From Tanypteryx hageni (taxonomy: Eukaryota > Arthropoda > Insecta > Odonata > Petaluridae): a DNA stretch of 64,000 nucleotides. This document shows, in pieces, positions 22,145-35,261 of the stretch. Position 1 is the first letter of the stretch, and every line of letters starts with the position of its first letter. The stretch is from contig CM054116.1 of assembly GCA_028673005.1 (NCBI GenBank), forward strand, positions 19,477,840 to 19,541,839, written 5' to 3'. The position numbers and the translations under genes were made by a program. The notes beneath the pieces were generated by a model. The model was not told where the DNA came from. It did no database searches and saw nothing but the letters and a program-made list of their open reading frames with translations.

Positions 22145-22403
22145 GGTTTTTCACTCGCTGTGAAATATTTCAGTTCTGTTGATGTCTTAAGTGACTGCCT
22201 TGCAGTACGCTTCTACGTTCAGGATCTGTACTCTCCTAGGACGTGTTGAATGAGGGCTTCATGGTGTGCGATTTGAACGCCTCAGCGGCTAGTCGGAGGC
22301 TCGAGTTCGATTCCCGGCGTTTTCTCGTGATTTTTTCTTCTCATCCTTCCGTTCCAACCACCCCAAGTTATGACTTTACCATAGAAAACCACTTTCCTTG
22401 TGA
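22145..22403 (+). mobile_element. SINE-like 259-bp insertion with 11-bp target duplication, copy 1
   Basis: The 259-bp body is bracketed by attctcacttc at 22134-22144 and 22404-22414. It carries a B-box match (gttcgattc, 22305-22313) in a partly paired T-arm-like context, but no convincing A box and no poly-A tail. It sits inside a ~120-bp tandem repeat. Present in copies 1-4, absent from copy 0. A short non-autonomous element is the safest call. Confidence 0.65.
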
Positions 22404-22692
22404 ATTCTCACTTCCATAAGATATATGTGCATACAATAAGAAAGGAAAAATATATATATGTGCATTGAAAAGGGTTATTGGCCATTATTGATATCCATTA
22501 CATATTTAATAAAAAACACAAAACATTCGCAATTCCATAAGGCATGAACATGTGTTATCAAACAAAGGTAAATTGTGTAAATTGAAATGGGTTATTTACC
22601 ATTATTTATTTCCGTTACACATTTCAAAATCTAATGTGGCCCCCCACATGACCTTCTCTATGCCAGTAATATTTCTAACAAATTCCAAATAG

Positions 22693-22842
22693 GTTAAATG
22701 ATAATAAATATTTCAAGGAACTGCGAGACGGATTTAAAGACTTGACAAAGAAAAGAAATAAACTCAAACCATCGCCTTCTAATTTTGGCTATAGCCACAA
22801 AGCTCCAACAGTTAAAAAAATAAAAAGGAGCGTTCATAAGAC
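22693..22842 (+). other. 150-nt exon-like segment, copy 1
   Basis: Bounded by an AG acceptor (aaatag|GTTAAATG) and a strong donor (AAGAC|GTAAGTG). The frame is fully open and reads KYFKELRDGFKDLTKKRNKL, then PSPSNFGYSHKAP and a basic KKIKRS tail. Part of it (about 22763-22805) resembles sequence at 60093-60130 beside the DDE_3 copies, so it may derive from a mobile element rather than a host gene. Confidence 0.4.
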
Positions 22843-23062
22843 GTAAGTGTAATGTGTTTACAATAGTCGCCGGTAGGTGGAGTGGTGGGGTAAGACAAAA
22901 AAATATGTCATAAACATATCTCTTAAACGATGCATTATATGGGGAAATGTTTTAAACGAACTTCGTACAAAATTAAATTTGCTACAACGTTTATTCCAGT
23001 ACGTTTTTACATTCATCAAATATTAAAGCAAATATTTCGAAATTACGGATAATCGACCGATT

Positions 23063-23209
23063 TTAGCTAAATACTAATGACCCGATTTCGCTTAGCGCTT
23101 CAATGCGATAATTTGCTTGTTTATGTTCGCTAGAGGTATCATCCGATAAAACTGAATATTTTTCATAAAATTCAATTAGTTTGATTGTATTTGCTTTTGT
23201 CCACTCCAT
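23063..23209 (-). CDS. MADF-domain short ORF, copy 1
   Basis: Same 48-codon frame as at 10538-10684 with the same EWT/LIE/YEKY motif and the same stop. It lies about 220 bp from the 150-nt exon-like segment on the opposite strand. Confidence 0.55.
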   Translation of the reverse strand: MEWTKANTIKLIEFYEKYSVLSDDTSSEHKQANYRIEALSEIGSLVFS

Positions 23210-25255
23210 GAGTGCAGATGTGCGTGTTCACGTAGTTGGTCGAACAACTGAAGACCGACAGCATCGAGCAATGAACAACATGTGTTTGCTGATAGTAGAA
23301 CAATCTGACCTTGGGCTCGCGCATACGCAAAGTGTGTGACAGAAGGCTTCTTTGGCTTCTTCTTTAGAGGGGTCATTGTTACTTCTAGGGAATCCCGAGG
23401 CCACTCTCCCTTGCCGTAAATCTTATATGATATACGTAGCTAGATACAATTATTACATACAAAATGAATGTTTATTTATTAAAAATTACGCGAGACAACT
23501 TTTATATCAGTTCATTCCTGAGATCACATAGTAGAGTTGCTTATTTTTTAAAGCCGAATTAATATCCGTGCCGAAATAGCTTAAATAACTGATTTTTATA
23601 ACATAAAAAAGATTTTATTCCTCTTTTCAACAATGCCAAATGCTAAAACCATACTGACAAGATCAACGCTTTTAAATGGGAACTGATATCGTATATATTA
23701 CGACTGCATTGATTTAGTGCTTTTAATGGGAATTTATGGCGTCATATTTGAATCGTTATTTTCAAATTGCATTTCAAGTATAGTTTACGCTCAAATAATT
23801 AATTCGGAGAAAAATTAGTCAATTAGTGTTTCCAATATATCTTCTCAATTAAATACGATCTCGGCTACTATCAACGGATTCCCATGAAATCGCCGATTTC
23901 CATCTCCTGCAATACTTTTATTTGTTAGGAATATATGTATTCGTTCCCTATAATTGACAGCGAAATTTGTTTCTTCATTTACATATGAAATTAAGGAATT
24001 AAAACATATCCAAGAAGGTACAATAAGAAAACTTCTATAACAATTTTTTAATTTCGACCAGAATATAATCGTCAACTTCTTCCTCATTTAAATACCTATA
24101 TGTCCTTTTTGCTTCTCTTCAACTGAACATTTGTATGCATCAAATTAGTCAATTTTTGCTTATTTTATTATAACAACACTTTCCATGTTATACAAACAAA
24201 TCATTTATCGCCAAATCGATTTCAAAGTCCGGGAACACGTTTTGCTTCATAGGTTTCACTATAAAATATTCACGTGACAAATTAAACCCACAGAATCAGC
24301 CTTTGCATGGGATGGGTATTGTTAAGCTAAATTTGACTATATCTTCAAACGTGTTTCCACCGGTTGCTTCCCTAGAGCGTGCAATTCCTGCCCAAGGTTT
24401 AAATTTTTTTGATATTCATGAACACATAATATGATGCAGTTTCTTCAACTGGAAATCGATTCGAGTGAAATAACTATCTTTTAAAAGTTATTCCATCGAT
24501 TGTTTATCATGATTATTTGATAAAAGATACAAAGTTAGTTAACTACTAACTAAGTTAGTCGCCGATAAAGGATGCGAGAAAATTTATTTATTTGGGCAAA
24601 ATATGGGAAGACATGAAATATTGCGTAACATCAAGCATTACAATTTAAATTAACTTGGTTTCATTACTTGATTTTATTCTCAAATCTTCCTCACAATTGT
24701 CTATCTTGACTTAAAAACCCGAGCAACCCCGGATAATTTCAGATAGCATATTATATTTTCTAAATAGGTTGGCCTGTCTTCAGTTGAATTTGAAAATGTG
24801 CACGGTTATTTTACACAAATAAATATCCTGTAGGATCAGGTCTATAGGGATAAGAAAAGCGGTATCTTAGAGGGAATCGCTATTTTAAAGATTTGCTTGA
24901 TAGAGTTTTTACTCATAAATCTATTTAACTGAATATTTTTCTGTTGGAAAAATATTAACTCTAGTAAACTTCAATAAGAAGGTAGGTTAATTTTAAGGCG
25001 TTTTTCTTATTTGGTTTAATAAACAAATGAATTAAAAATATACCATTTCATTATGTTTTGTGTTGTATTGAATTTTATTTGCTTTGCCATAGTACACATC
25101 CTTATTTGTATATTTTTACGAGCTCCATGTTACGTTTTGTAGCCAATGGAAGTAATGAAAATGAATTTCGTATAGAAATATTTCTCATTAACAGCAATAA
25201 AACTCTGTATATATATATATATATATTACACATTATTTAAATAAAAACGAAATTG

Positions 25256-25709
25256 GATCCAGGAATTGATGAAGTGGATGATCAACTTGAGATCTATGAT
25301 GTCGCTTCAGAAGTTAGTGAACATTTTGATATTGGATTGTGTAAGGGTAGATGAAAGGCCACAAAGTATGATTAGTGAATTTAAATATGAAATCTTGAGC
25401 AAATGCTGGACATCTTCACCGACTTATGACTTTAAGTCGGATGGTGAAAATATTCGAGCTTTCCGTCTACCGTTGCTTACTCAGCATACTCCTTGGTTAA
25501 CTTAATGTACACTTTTAAAGGCTGCTCTATGTCAAGTTTGTATACTTTTTCCTCAAAGGGCGAATAGGGAATTTCGATATTCTTTCATTAATACAAAAAA
25601 TTTCATGAAGCCGCAAGTTCCCATGACAAAACCCACTGTCATAAAACTTCACAAACAGAAGTCGATCACTCTATTTCAATAATGAAAGAGAAAAGTCCTT
25701 CGAAACAAA
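25256..25709 (+). pseudogene. hAT (ZMYM1-like) N-terminal relic, truncated, copy 1
   Basis: Begins DPGIDEVDDQLEIYDVASEV, then a frameshift, then SKCWTSSPTYDF. Here the later frame is interrupted (TAA at 25503) before the CQVC finger region. The core is removed by the 1,240-bp deletion starting after gaaacaaa at 25709. Confidence 0.8.
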
Positions 25710-25873
25710 GTAGCTAGTAGCTAGAAGATTGATATTTAATACGAATGTTCGGTTCTTAAAGTGAAAGTCATTTGCAAAAACATAATTCAAAAACTAGACC
25801 TGGTTCGATCCCTGAGAATGATTTCCATTCCCCATAAGTTAACATGGAAAAATGGATATTTCAACCTGCAAGC

Positions 25874-26299
25874 TTATATTCTTTTACTTATTAAAATTCT
25901 TTTTCTAGTAATGCAAATATTTTTTAGATTCGTCGATATAGTAGACTGTGTGCAGATGAAGTCATATTCTCTCAACTTTTATTGAATGCCTTTTTGTGTC
26001 AATGAGCAGTCTGCTTGAATAGTTTCACATATTTTGTCCGATAATCTAGAAACTTATTGCGGTTTGGGTCCAGGCTTCTTCCGTGTAAAATCAACTTCTT
26101 CCATATTTTCCTCAGCTTCGTGTATTCTCCTCATTAGTTTGTACACAACAGACAAAGATACGCCCAAGTTTTTTGCCATTTTAACCGCTGACTCACCTTG
26201 TTCTCTCATATTTTTAAATACATCAATTTTTTCGTCGGTTATCGAGGTTATTTTCTTTCTTGTTCTGGAAACTACATCATTTAGTTCACTCTGTATCAC
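25874..26299 (-). pseudogene. Tc1/mariner-like bipartite HTH relic, copy 2
   Basis: Same as in copy 1; the first HTH frame is open for 81 codons (26054-26299) with a GTG at its start and ends KKPGPKPQ. The second HTH follows after the stop in the same frame. Confidence 0.7.
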
Positions 26300-26400
26300 A
26301 TTTTAATTTACTACTTCCTGAGAGTTTTCTTCCATTACAGGGTAGGGTTAGTATTGTTTATAATTATTAATAATCTATAATCTATAATTCACGATAATGT

Positions 26401-26568
26401 GTTTATAACTACTGATAGTTTGTTTATAACTACTGATATTTTGTTCATAACTACTGATACTTTGTTTATAACTGCCAATAATGTATTTATGACTACCGAT
26501 ACTTGGTTTATAACTAACAATAATGTGTCTATAACTTCCGATAATGTGTTTATAGTATCCGATAACGC
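26401..26568. repeat. 21-bp minisatellite, 8 copies (copy 2)
   Basis: Same eight 21-mers as at 16388, with essentially identical sequence. Confidence 0.95.
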
Positions 26569-26951
26569 AGAGCGTCCAACCAGGCCTAGGAAACACTTCA
26601 GAAAAAGGTTGTACCGCGTTACGCATTGATACTAATGTAGAGGACTCGATCTATACCAGCGACGTCATACTGTTGCACTACGCTTTTTATGCTGCGTCTG
26701 GTTGTAACGCAGTGTTTCTCATGCTGTAAGGTTTTACTTGAAGTCGAAGTCCTTCATTAATTCTAACCAGCACAAAACGCCAGCCATCGGAAGATGTACG
26801 TCAATGTATTTATATCGTACTTTCAGTTATTTTTTTGCAGCACGAAATGATACGTTGCCGAGGATAATATTTAGCGACTAGCAGTTAATTATGAGGAATT
26901 CATTAAATTTACTAGTGTGGATTCTTCTTTTAGGATATTATGTTTCATTGA

Positions 26952-27217
26952 GAACACGCCGCGGAGGTTTTCCCTTCCTTGTGTAAGATCACTTCGGCAA
27001 TTAACGCTTCCTGCTACATAGAGCAATACTTAATTATCAAAAACTTTCGCAAATCATCAGTGACGCAGACACGACTCAATTCCTTTGCTATTTTAACAAA
27101 TGAATACCAAAACTCAAAGTTATTAAATGTTGATAAATTTATTTATGTCTATATTTTAATTAAAGGCGGAAAATGAAGGATTTGCCAAGGGCGCTAAAAA
27201 CACTCCCTACGGCTGTG
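26952..27217 (+). pseudogene. hATC relic and hAT terminus, copy 2
   Basis: Same as 16939-17204, with VTQTRLNSFAILTNEYQNSK in place of the copy 1 variant. Together with 25256-25709 it forms a doubly interrupted hAT element across the unit boundary. Confidence 0.8.
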
Positions 27218-29383
27218 CATATAGACTCATATAGACTATATATTTACTCAACCATCGATGTAAAATACATTTTTATTAGACGTATTCAAAACAAGATTTA
27301 TTTTTTCCGTAAATAAATACATTTTTATTGTAAAACAAATATTCATTTACAGTGAATTTTGATGCAGCGACGTGAGATGGCCTGAAAAAAATGAAAAAGA
27401 AAATTAATCATTTCGTAATAAAATAAAAATTCTAATATAATTTCAATGACTCGTTTAACCTTTAATCATAATTTTTCTCTCCGCCGTCTCTCATTACAAT
27501 ACTTTGTATCTTTCTTAAAAATGACAATCGGTTATAAATTTTTGATTTGCGAGTCGTCCATTTACAGGGGATAACAGGAGAGAGTTTTCACTGAATTATA
27601 TATTCGTATCTCTTTTTTGAGGAGACGTATTTTTATTATGAACTTGAAAAGGAATTATTTTAAACAAACCCGAACGCACTCCGTAACCACAACAATCATC
27701 CCTCTTTCGTTTCTTCCCCAATGGAGATTATTAAATGATTTTAGTGCTTTTTGGAGATACATGTACCAAAAAGTGTAGTTTTAATGCGTTCTTTACCAAC
27801 TAAGTGACAGCAGCGGTACGCCTTATGGGTATGTCGCCACCGTCCGTCCGTATCTTTAATCCCAGAAACCACTTTCCGGATTTTAGTTAAATTAATTAAA
27901 CTTGTTAAAATTAATCAACGCATTGTGATTTTCAACTGCATCCATCAATTATAACTTCCAAATTAAATAATCGTGTACTCGTTTCTTCCGTCAAGCAACA
28001 ATTTGCTACCGTATTTTTCTCTCTCTGGCTCCTATACGGTATGTTCTGTAAGTTATTTATCAAAACATTTATTCGGATAAAGAGCAACATTTCCCACAAT
28101 GTCGTCCGCGGTCTATATAATAACTGTTTATAGTTTCGCAGAAAAAATTTCTAGAAAATCCCAGTCATAATATCACATATTTTGTTTACATCTATCGCTA
28201 CGAAAATTATATCGGCGAGCGACAATTTAAAATCCACATTTTTCTCTCACGTGCTCTTATATGATCTGAGAGGTGCACAGATATTCAGATAGAGGACGAC
28301 AATTACCACAAAAAACCCCGCGGGATCATATATGTAATTAGGACTTATAGTGTTGGAGATAAAAGTTCACGAACCGCCCAATCTATTGACACTGTTTTGA
28401 GCGCATTCCCCATAAAGAAAGCCTTTGCAGCCTCTGTGTACTCCATTTATGGAGTATACTGTTTCTCATTGTTGTACACGTTTTCTGTATTCGAACAACT
28501 CTGAACATTATACATGCTATTATTTACAATGTCCCATTTTGTCTCCCTCAGCCTCGCATCTTCCTCAGATCGCAAGCTTTCTTGTCCCTAGAGCAGCGCA
28601 CAGACTACAGTTTACACACTAAATCGCAGGATTCACCTTTTCCCATCCAGGGTCAACTAAAACGTGCGGGTTCATAAACAAGAAGGAAAACTATATTATT
28701 CACTAGTGGAATCCCCGGAGATGTCAAATGCGTTCTTTAGGGGCTTCACGTACAAATCTGGGTCGTAAGCTTGGGCGGCTCTCCAATTTTTATCTGCGTA
28801 ACTATATCGCCTATTTATGAGTTTCGCGGAAGTTTGTGGACAAATGTCGTCCTCTATCCGAATGAGTTTTTTAATCGATGCCTTACAGATCACATAAAAG
28901 AGAGAGAAAAATTTGGTGATTTATTTCGAAAAGGGCACCTCGCAGTTTCGGAACTAAACGTCGACAAAGGTTAAAGTGAGAAGGACATTTTTTTCTCGAA
29001 GACGTTCTATTGAATCTTTTTATCGAAAAATATTTCACCACGGTGATATCGACTTTCCAACTCGTACCGATTGTAAAATAAATAAAGTTTTCTGTTCATT
29101 TACTTTTCCCCCTCCTTTGTTCCATTTTATTCCATTTAATACTCATTCGAGAATTTCACTGCAATTCTTTTCTCATCTTTAAAATTTTGATATTTCGAAC
29201 TCACATTTGAATTATCCGGATGGTTGCATCGGAGCACGCCTTGCTACCCTCGAAGATGTAGTCCGGTCCTTGAGCTCTGAAACCGATGTAAAAGGTGTTG
29301 TTATCGTTTACGGCGAAGCTATCGCCAGCGTAGCGCTGGGTGCTGCTGCCGGTAGCTGCTGCGTATGATGGCGCATGGCAATC

Positions 29384-29514
29384 CGACGTTTCGATCCCAA
29401 AGATCTTCTTCAGGGATCGATACGTCGCACTGGATGCAGCTTCGGGCGCCGACTGCGTAGGAAGGAACGTGCCAGCCTACGCAGGCGGCACCGGAAGCCG
29501 CATCCAGTGCGACG
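29384..29514. repeat. GC-rich double palindrome, copy 2
   Basis: As in copy 1, with a few substitutions in the arms (gccgactgcg instead of gccgccggcg). Confidence 0.85.
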
Positions 29515-31640
29515 TCGTCGTTCTCTCCATCATCTTGGCAGGGTTTATACATCGGGTTCAGAGCCAAATTCTCGGCGGAGGGTACCAACCCCTTAATGTT
29601 TCCCTTCTAGGAGTAGAGGCTGGAGGTACTCCCACATTTCCAGTGGAATTTCATCTAAAAGTAAAATAAATGAAATCACATGTATTAACCGCGATTAATT
29701 AACCATATTCTCGAGCAACGCCGGTTACTAAAGTACTTAAATATAAAGTGGAAAATAGTTTCTAGGGCTTTCCCACCTTTACTGATTAAAGTATTCTGCA
29801 ATACTTACGTGTTTCTATGAAGTTTGCTATCAGGAAGCCATCCCACGTCGCCCAAATACTGTTTTCTAACTTTCGATAAAAATTTGAAACTTTCCTCATC
29901 CCCAGTCGATAAATAAAGCAAATATATTTTTTTAATTTGAAAAATACACTGTTTATAATTTTGATAATTTTGTCGTTAAATAAACCATCCAGCAATATAT
30001 AAGTGATAAGGGATACTTTCAAAATTTTGATTATCTCAATCGTTATGAAAATACGGAGAAGCGTCAATAAAACAATGATGGTCTTGGATTTGATGTTGTA
30101 GAGGGCGCCCTGTGGGAAAAATAAGAGTGGTACATCGTGACTATCATGATAACATAAACGGAGTTATGGTGATCTAAGATTAAGAATGAGATCAAGAATG
30201 AGTGAACATGAAAAACACAAAAATGAATCTCGGAAGTCAATCAGGGGCACCACTTTACTGGTGACAAAAAATGAGCTCTCCGTCATGTCTCGTAAAGTAT
30301 TGGTCATTTCAAAAAGGTTTTCAAACAGAACCTGTAGAACTAGTACAGTATTTCGTTCCGTATACATTTTTATGGTAGGAGTGGCCGTTATCGGGAAACA
30401 AATAATTTGTAATTCGCTCTGAAGTTAGAGAAATTCATGCAGAGCTGCCTAATAGTTGTCAACGTAAACAAACTTGTTGGTTACGGAGGTAAATCTGCTA
30501 TATGTAGCTACATAAATACATTGAATTCCTTACGCGTGCATGAATGATTAAGTAAGCAGATGGAAAAGGGGATATCTAAGATGAAGAAAGAACGGAAACG
30601 TAAATATTACAACTAATGATCTGATGTGAGGTGGGTACGTTTAAAATAATTGTCGATTGTTTGGTTGATTAAAACTGATTAGAAAATAAATACCTGCGTA
30701 AATAAAAATTGAATATTTACCTGGAATCATTTCTTCTATATCGTTTTGCAGTACGTACTAAATAAAATTACGTAATGTGTTTATTAATGCACCAAGTCAG
30801 GAAGTGAAGGGATTTTTAGTCGACGGAGAGATAAAATAGGATCGTGGTGTTTTGCAGTTCTATGCCGTGCGTTCGTTCAAATCGTATCGTTTAGTTTCAA
30901 ACACTATATCGAACGAGACGCGCCTATTTGTGATACACTTTCCTGACTTGCTTAAGCATCGATTCGGTAAAGACATAAGTACTAGATAAACTCGCACGAG
31001 AATACTTGCTCCTTGTATTGAAATGGGAACGGGAATGAATGACATTAGACCCTGCCACAATGTTAGTTTCATCTCCTGACTGTGCTACGAAAATTCTTAT
31101 GCAGGCTTCATAATTGCGCCACCGGTCTTCGAAAATTACCATTATGCTCGCAGCGATTATTTTTGCGATAGTTTTCTGCTAAGGACGTTCGAACATGACT
31201 AAAAATCTCCCCCTCGCGGTGAAAATAAAACGGTATACCCCCGATATCCGCTGATATCAATTACTGCACTCCATGCAAATGATAGGTCACGTCTCTCGAT
31301 TTCACCGCTGCTTTGCTTTACGCTTACCTTTCATCCGTGTGCACCACTTACAAACGAATTGCATTTTATGGCGTATTTTATGTCAAATAAAACCGAGAAC
31401 CTAAAACGTTTACCTCTTAAACCCACATCTCTGTAAAAAAAAGCTTGACCTATGCAATCCAACTTTCTCCAGCTCCTTCCGAAAAAAATCATACGAGACT
31501 GGAACAATGTCGTCAGCTACTAAGCTACAAAACGATAACTATTATAAACATTATTTTTTCTATTACCTTGATATTTGGTTCCATTCTGAGAGAAGCGAAT
31601 GATTTACGCCTTAGTCCCATATCGTTCTATCGCAGTAGCC

Positions 31641-31654
31641 GTTGCCTAGACAAC
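31641..31654. promoter_or_regulatory. RFX X-box-like motif, copy 2
   Basis: Identical to 21634-21647; the downstream 18-codon frame and donor are retained. Confidence 0.4.
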
Positions 31655-32151
31655 CGAGCGTCCCTAACAATGCAATTCACGAGAAACAAAGAGAGAGTAT
31701 TATTGCGCCGTCATTAAATTAATTCCGCGGGATTGAAATTTTCCTATTTGTCGCATTGTAAATTTATTTGATGTCATAAGGAATATTATTCTAGATTTGA
31801 ACTTTAATAGACAAAGTAATACACCAAGTAAAGAGGATTAATGGCAGATAAGAAAAACAGCTGAAATTAATATATCCGTTTATTAGCACTTAAACGATTT
31901 TTACAATTAAAAGAACACCTCTACATAATGAACGTACAAAACGGAACTCACTAAGGAAAAAACAAATATTATGTAGCTGATGAAATTCAAAATATCCATT
32001 ACATATTCATTTAAAAATACAAACATTCTCACTTCCATAAGACATATGTACATCCAAGCAGAAAGGAAAATTATGTAAATTAAAATGGCTTCTTGACCAT
32101 TATTAATATCCATTACATTTTTTATAAATATTCAAACGTTATTCTCACTTC

Positions 32152-32410
32152 GGTTTTTCACTCGCTGTGAAATATTTCAGTTCTGTTGATGTCTTAAGTG
32201 ACTGCCTTGCAGTACGCTTCTACGTTCAGGATCTGTACTCTCCTAGGACGTGTTGAATGAGGGCTTCATGGTGTGCGATTTGCACGCCTCAGCGGCTAGT
32301 CGGAGGCTCGAGTTCGATTCCCGGCGTTTTCTCGTGATTTTTTCTTCTCATCCTTCCGTTCCAACCACCCCAAGTTATGACTTTACCATAGAAAACCACT
32401 TTCCTTGTGA
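32152..32410 (+). mobile_element. SINE-like insertion, copy 2
   Basis: Same 259-bp body with target duplication attctcacttc at 32141-32151 and 32411-32421. Confidence 0.65.
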
Positions 32411-32699
32411 ATTCTCACTTCCATAAGATATATGTGCATACAATAAGAAAGGAAAAATATATATATGTGCATTGAAAAGGGTTATTGGCCATTATTGATA
32501 TCCATTACATATTTAATAAAAAACACAAAACATTCGCAATTCCATAAGGCATGAACATGTGTTATCAAACAAAGGTAAATTGTGTAAATTGAAATGGGTT
32601 ATTTACCATTATTTATTTCCGTTACACATTTCAAAATCTAATGTGGCCCCCCACATGACCTTCTCTATGCCAGTAATATTTCTAACAAATTCCAAATAG

Positions 32700-32849
32700 G
32701 TTAAATGATAATAAATATTTCAAGGAACTGCGAGACGGATTTAAAGACTTGACAAAGAAAAGAAATAAACTCAAACCATCGCCTTCTAATTTTGGCTATA
32801 GCCACAAAGCTCCAACAGTTAAAAAAATAAAAAGGAGCGTTCATAAGAC
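32700..32849 (+). other. 150-nt exon-like segment, copy 2
   Basis: Acceptor, donor and open frame as at 22693-22842. Confidence 0.4.
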
Positions 32850-33069
32850 GTAAGTGTAATGTGTTTACAATAGTCGCCGGCAGGTGGAGTGGTGGGGTAA
32901 GACAAAAAAATATGTCATAAACATATCTCTTAAACGATGCATTATATGGGGAAATGTTTTAAACGAACTTCGTACAAAATTAAATTTGCTACAACGTTTA
33001 TTCCAGTACGTTTTTACATTCATCAAATATTAAAGCAAATATTTCGAAATTACGGATAATCGACCGATT

Positions 33070-33216
33070 TTAGCTAAATACTAATGACCCGATTTCGCTT
33101 AGCGCTTCAATGCGATAATTTGCTTGTTTATGTTCGCTAGAGGTATCATCCGATAAAACTGAATATTTTTCATAAAATTCAATTAGTTTGATTGTATTTG
33201 CTTTTGTCCACTCCAT
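33070..33216 (-). CDS. MADF-domain short ORF, copy 2
   Basis: Same 48-codon frame and stop as in the other units. Confidence 0.55.
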   Translation of the reverse strand: MEWTKANTIKLIEFYEKYSVLSDDTSSEHKQANYRIEALSEIGSLVFS

Positions 33217-35261
33217 GAGTGCAGATGTGCGTGTTCACGTAGTTGGTCGAACAACTGAAGACCGACAGCATCGAGCAATGAACAACATGTGTTTGCTGAT
33301 AGTAGAACAATCTGACCTTGGGCTCGCGCATACGCAAAGTTTGTGCCAGAAGGCTTCTTTGGCTTCTTCTTTAGAGGGGTCATTGTTACTTCTAGGGAAT
33401 CCCGAGGCCACTCTCCCTTGCCGTAAATCTTATATGATATACGTAGCTAGATACAATTATAACATACAAAATGAATGTTTATTTATTAAAAATTACGCGA
33501 GACAACTTTTATATCAGTTCTTTCCTGAGATCACATAGTAGAGTTGCTTATTTTTTAAAGCCGAATTAATATCCGTGCCGAAATAGCTTAAATAACTGAT
33601 TTTTATAACATAAAAAAGATTTTATTCCTCTTTTCAACAATGCCAAATGCTAAAACCATACTGACAAGATCAATGCTTTTAAATGGGAACTGATATCGTA
33701 TATATTACGACTGCATTGATTTAGTGCTTTTAATGGGAATTTATGGCGTCATATTTGAATCGTTATTTTCAAATTGCATTTCAAGTATAGTTTACGCTCA
33801 AATAATTAATTCGGAGAAAAATTAGTCAATTAGTGTTTCCAATATATCTTCTCAATTAAATACGATCTCGGCTACTATCAACGGATTCCCATGAAATCGC
33901 CGATTTCCATCTCCTGCAATACTTTTATTTGTTAGGAATATATGTATTCGTTCCCTATAATTGACAGCGAAATTTGTTTCTTCATTTACATATGAAATTA
34001 AGGAATTAAAACATATCCAAGAAGGTACAATAAGAAAACTTCTATAACAATTTTTTAATTTCGACCAGAATATAATCGTCAACTTCTTCCTCATTTAAAT
34101 ACCTATATGTCCTTTTTGCTTCTCTTCAACTGAACATTTGTATGCATCAAATTAGTCAATTTTTGCTTATTTTATTATAACAACACTTTCCATGTTATAC
34201 AAACAAATCATTTATCGCCAAATCGATTTCAAAGTCCGGGAACACGTTTTGCTTCATAGGTTTCACTATAAAATATTCACGTGACAAATTAAACCCACAG
34301 AATCAGCCTTTGCATGGGATGGGTATTGTTAAGCTAAATTTGACTATATCTTCAAACGTGTTTCCACCGGTTGCTTCCCTAGAGCGTGCAATTCCTGCCC
34401 AAGGTTTAAATTTTTTTGATATTCATGAACACATAATATGATGCAGTTTCTTCAACTGGAAATCGATTCGAGTGAAATAACTATCTTTTAAAAGTTATTC
34501 CATCGATTGTTTATCATGATTATTTGATAAAAGATACAAAGTTAGTTAACTACTAACTAAGTTAGTCGCCGATAAAGGATGCGAGAAAATTTATTTATTT
34601 GGGCAAAATATGGGAAGACATGAAATATTGCGTAACATCAAGCATTACAATTTAAATTAACTTGGTTTCATTACTTGATTTTATTCTCAAATCTTCCTCA
34701 CAATTGTCTATCTTGACTTAAAAACCCGAGCAACCCCGGATAATTTCAGATAGCATATTATATTTTCTAAATAGGTTGGCCTGTCTTCAGTTGAATTTTG
34801 AAAATGTGCACGGTTATTTTACACAAATAAATATCCTGTAGGATCAGGTCTATAGGGATAAGAAAAGCGGTATCTTAGAGGGAATCGCTATTTTAAAGAT
34901 TTGCTTGATAGAGTTTTTACTCATAAATCTATTTAACTGAATATTTTTCTGTTGGAAAAATATTAACTCTAGTAAACTTCAATAAGAAGGTAGGTTAATT
35001 TTAAGGCGTTTTTCTTATTTGGTTTAATAAACAAATGAATTAAAAATATACCATTTCATTATGTTTTGTGTTGTATTGAATTTTATTTGCTTTGCCATAG
35101 TACACATCCTTATTTGTATATTTTTACGAGCTCCATGTTACGTTTTGTAGCCAATGGAAGTAATGAAAATGAATTTCGTATAGAAATATTTCTCATTAAC
35201 AGCAATAAAACTCTGTATATATATATATATATTACACATTATTTAAATAAAAACGAAATTG

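Larger units (their letters stand above)
15540..25720 (+). repeat. large unit, copy 1
   Basis: First direct copy. It begins at 15540 with sequence equivalent to 46790 (the end of a previous unit), where homology with copy 0 stops, and runs to the hAT deletion junction at 25710-25720. It lacks the 1,240-bp segment retained in copy 3. It is highly similar to copies 2-4 apart from scattered substitutions and small indels. Confidence 0.95.
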
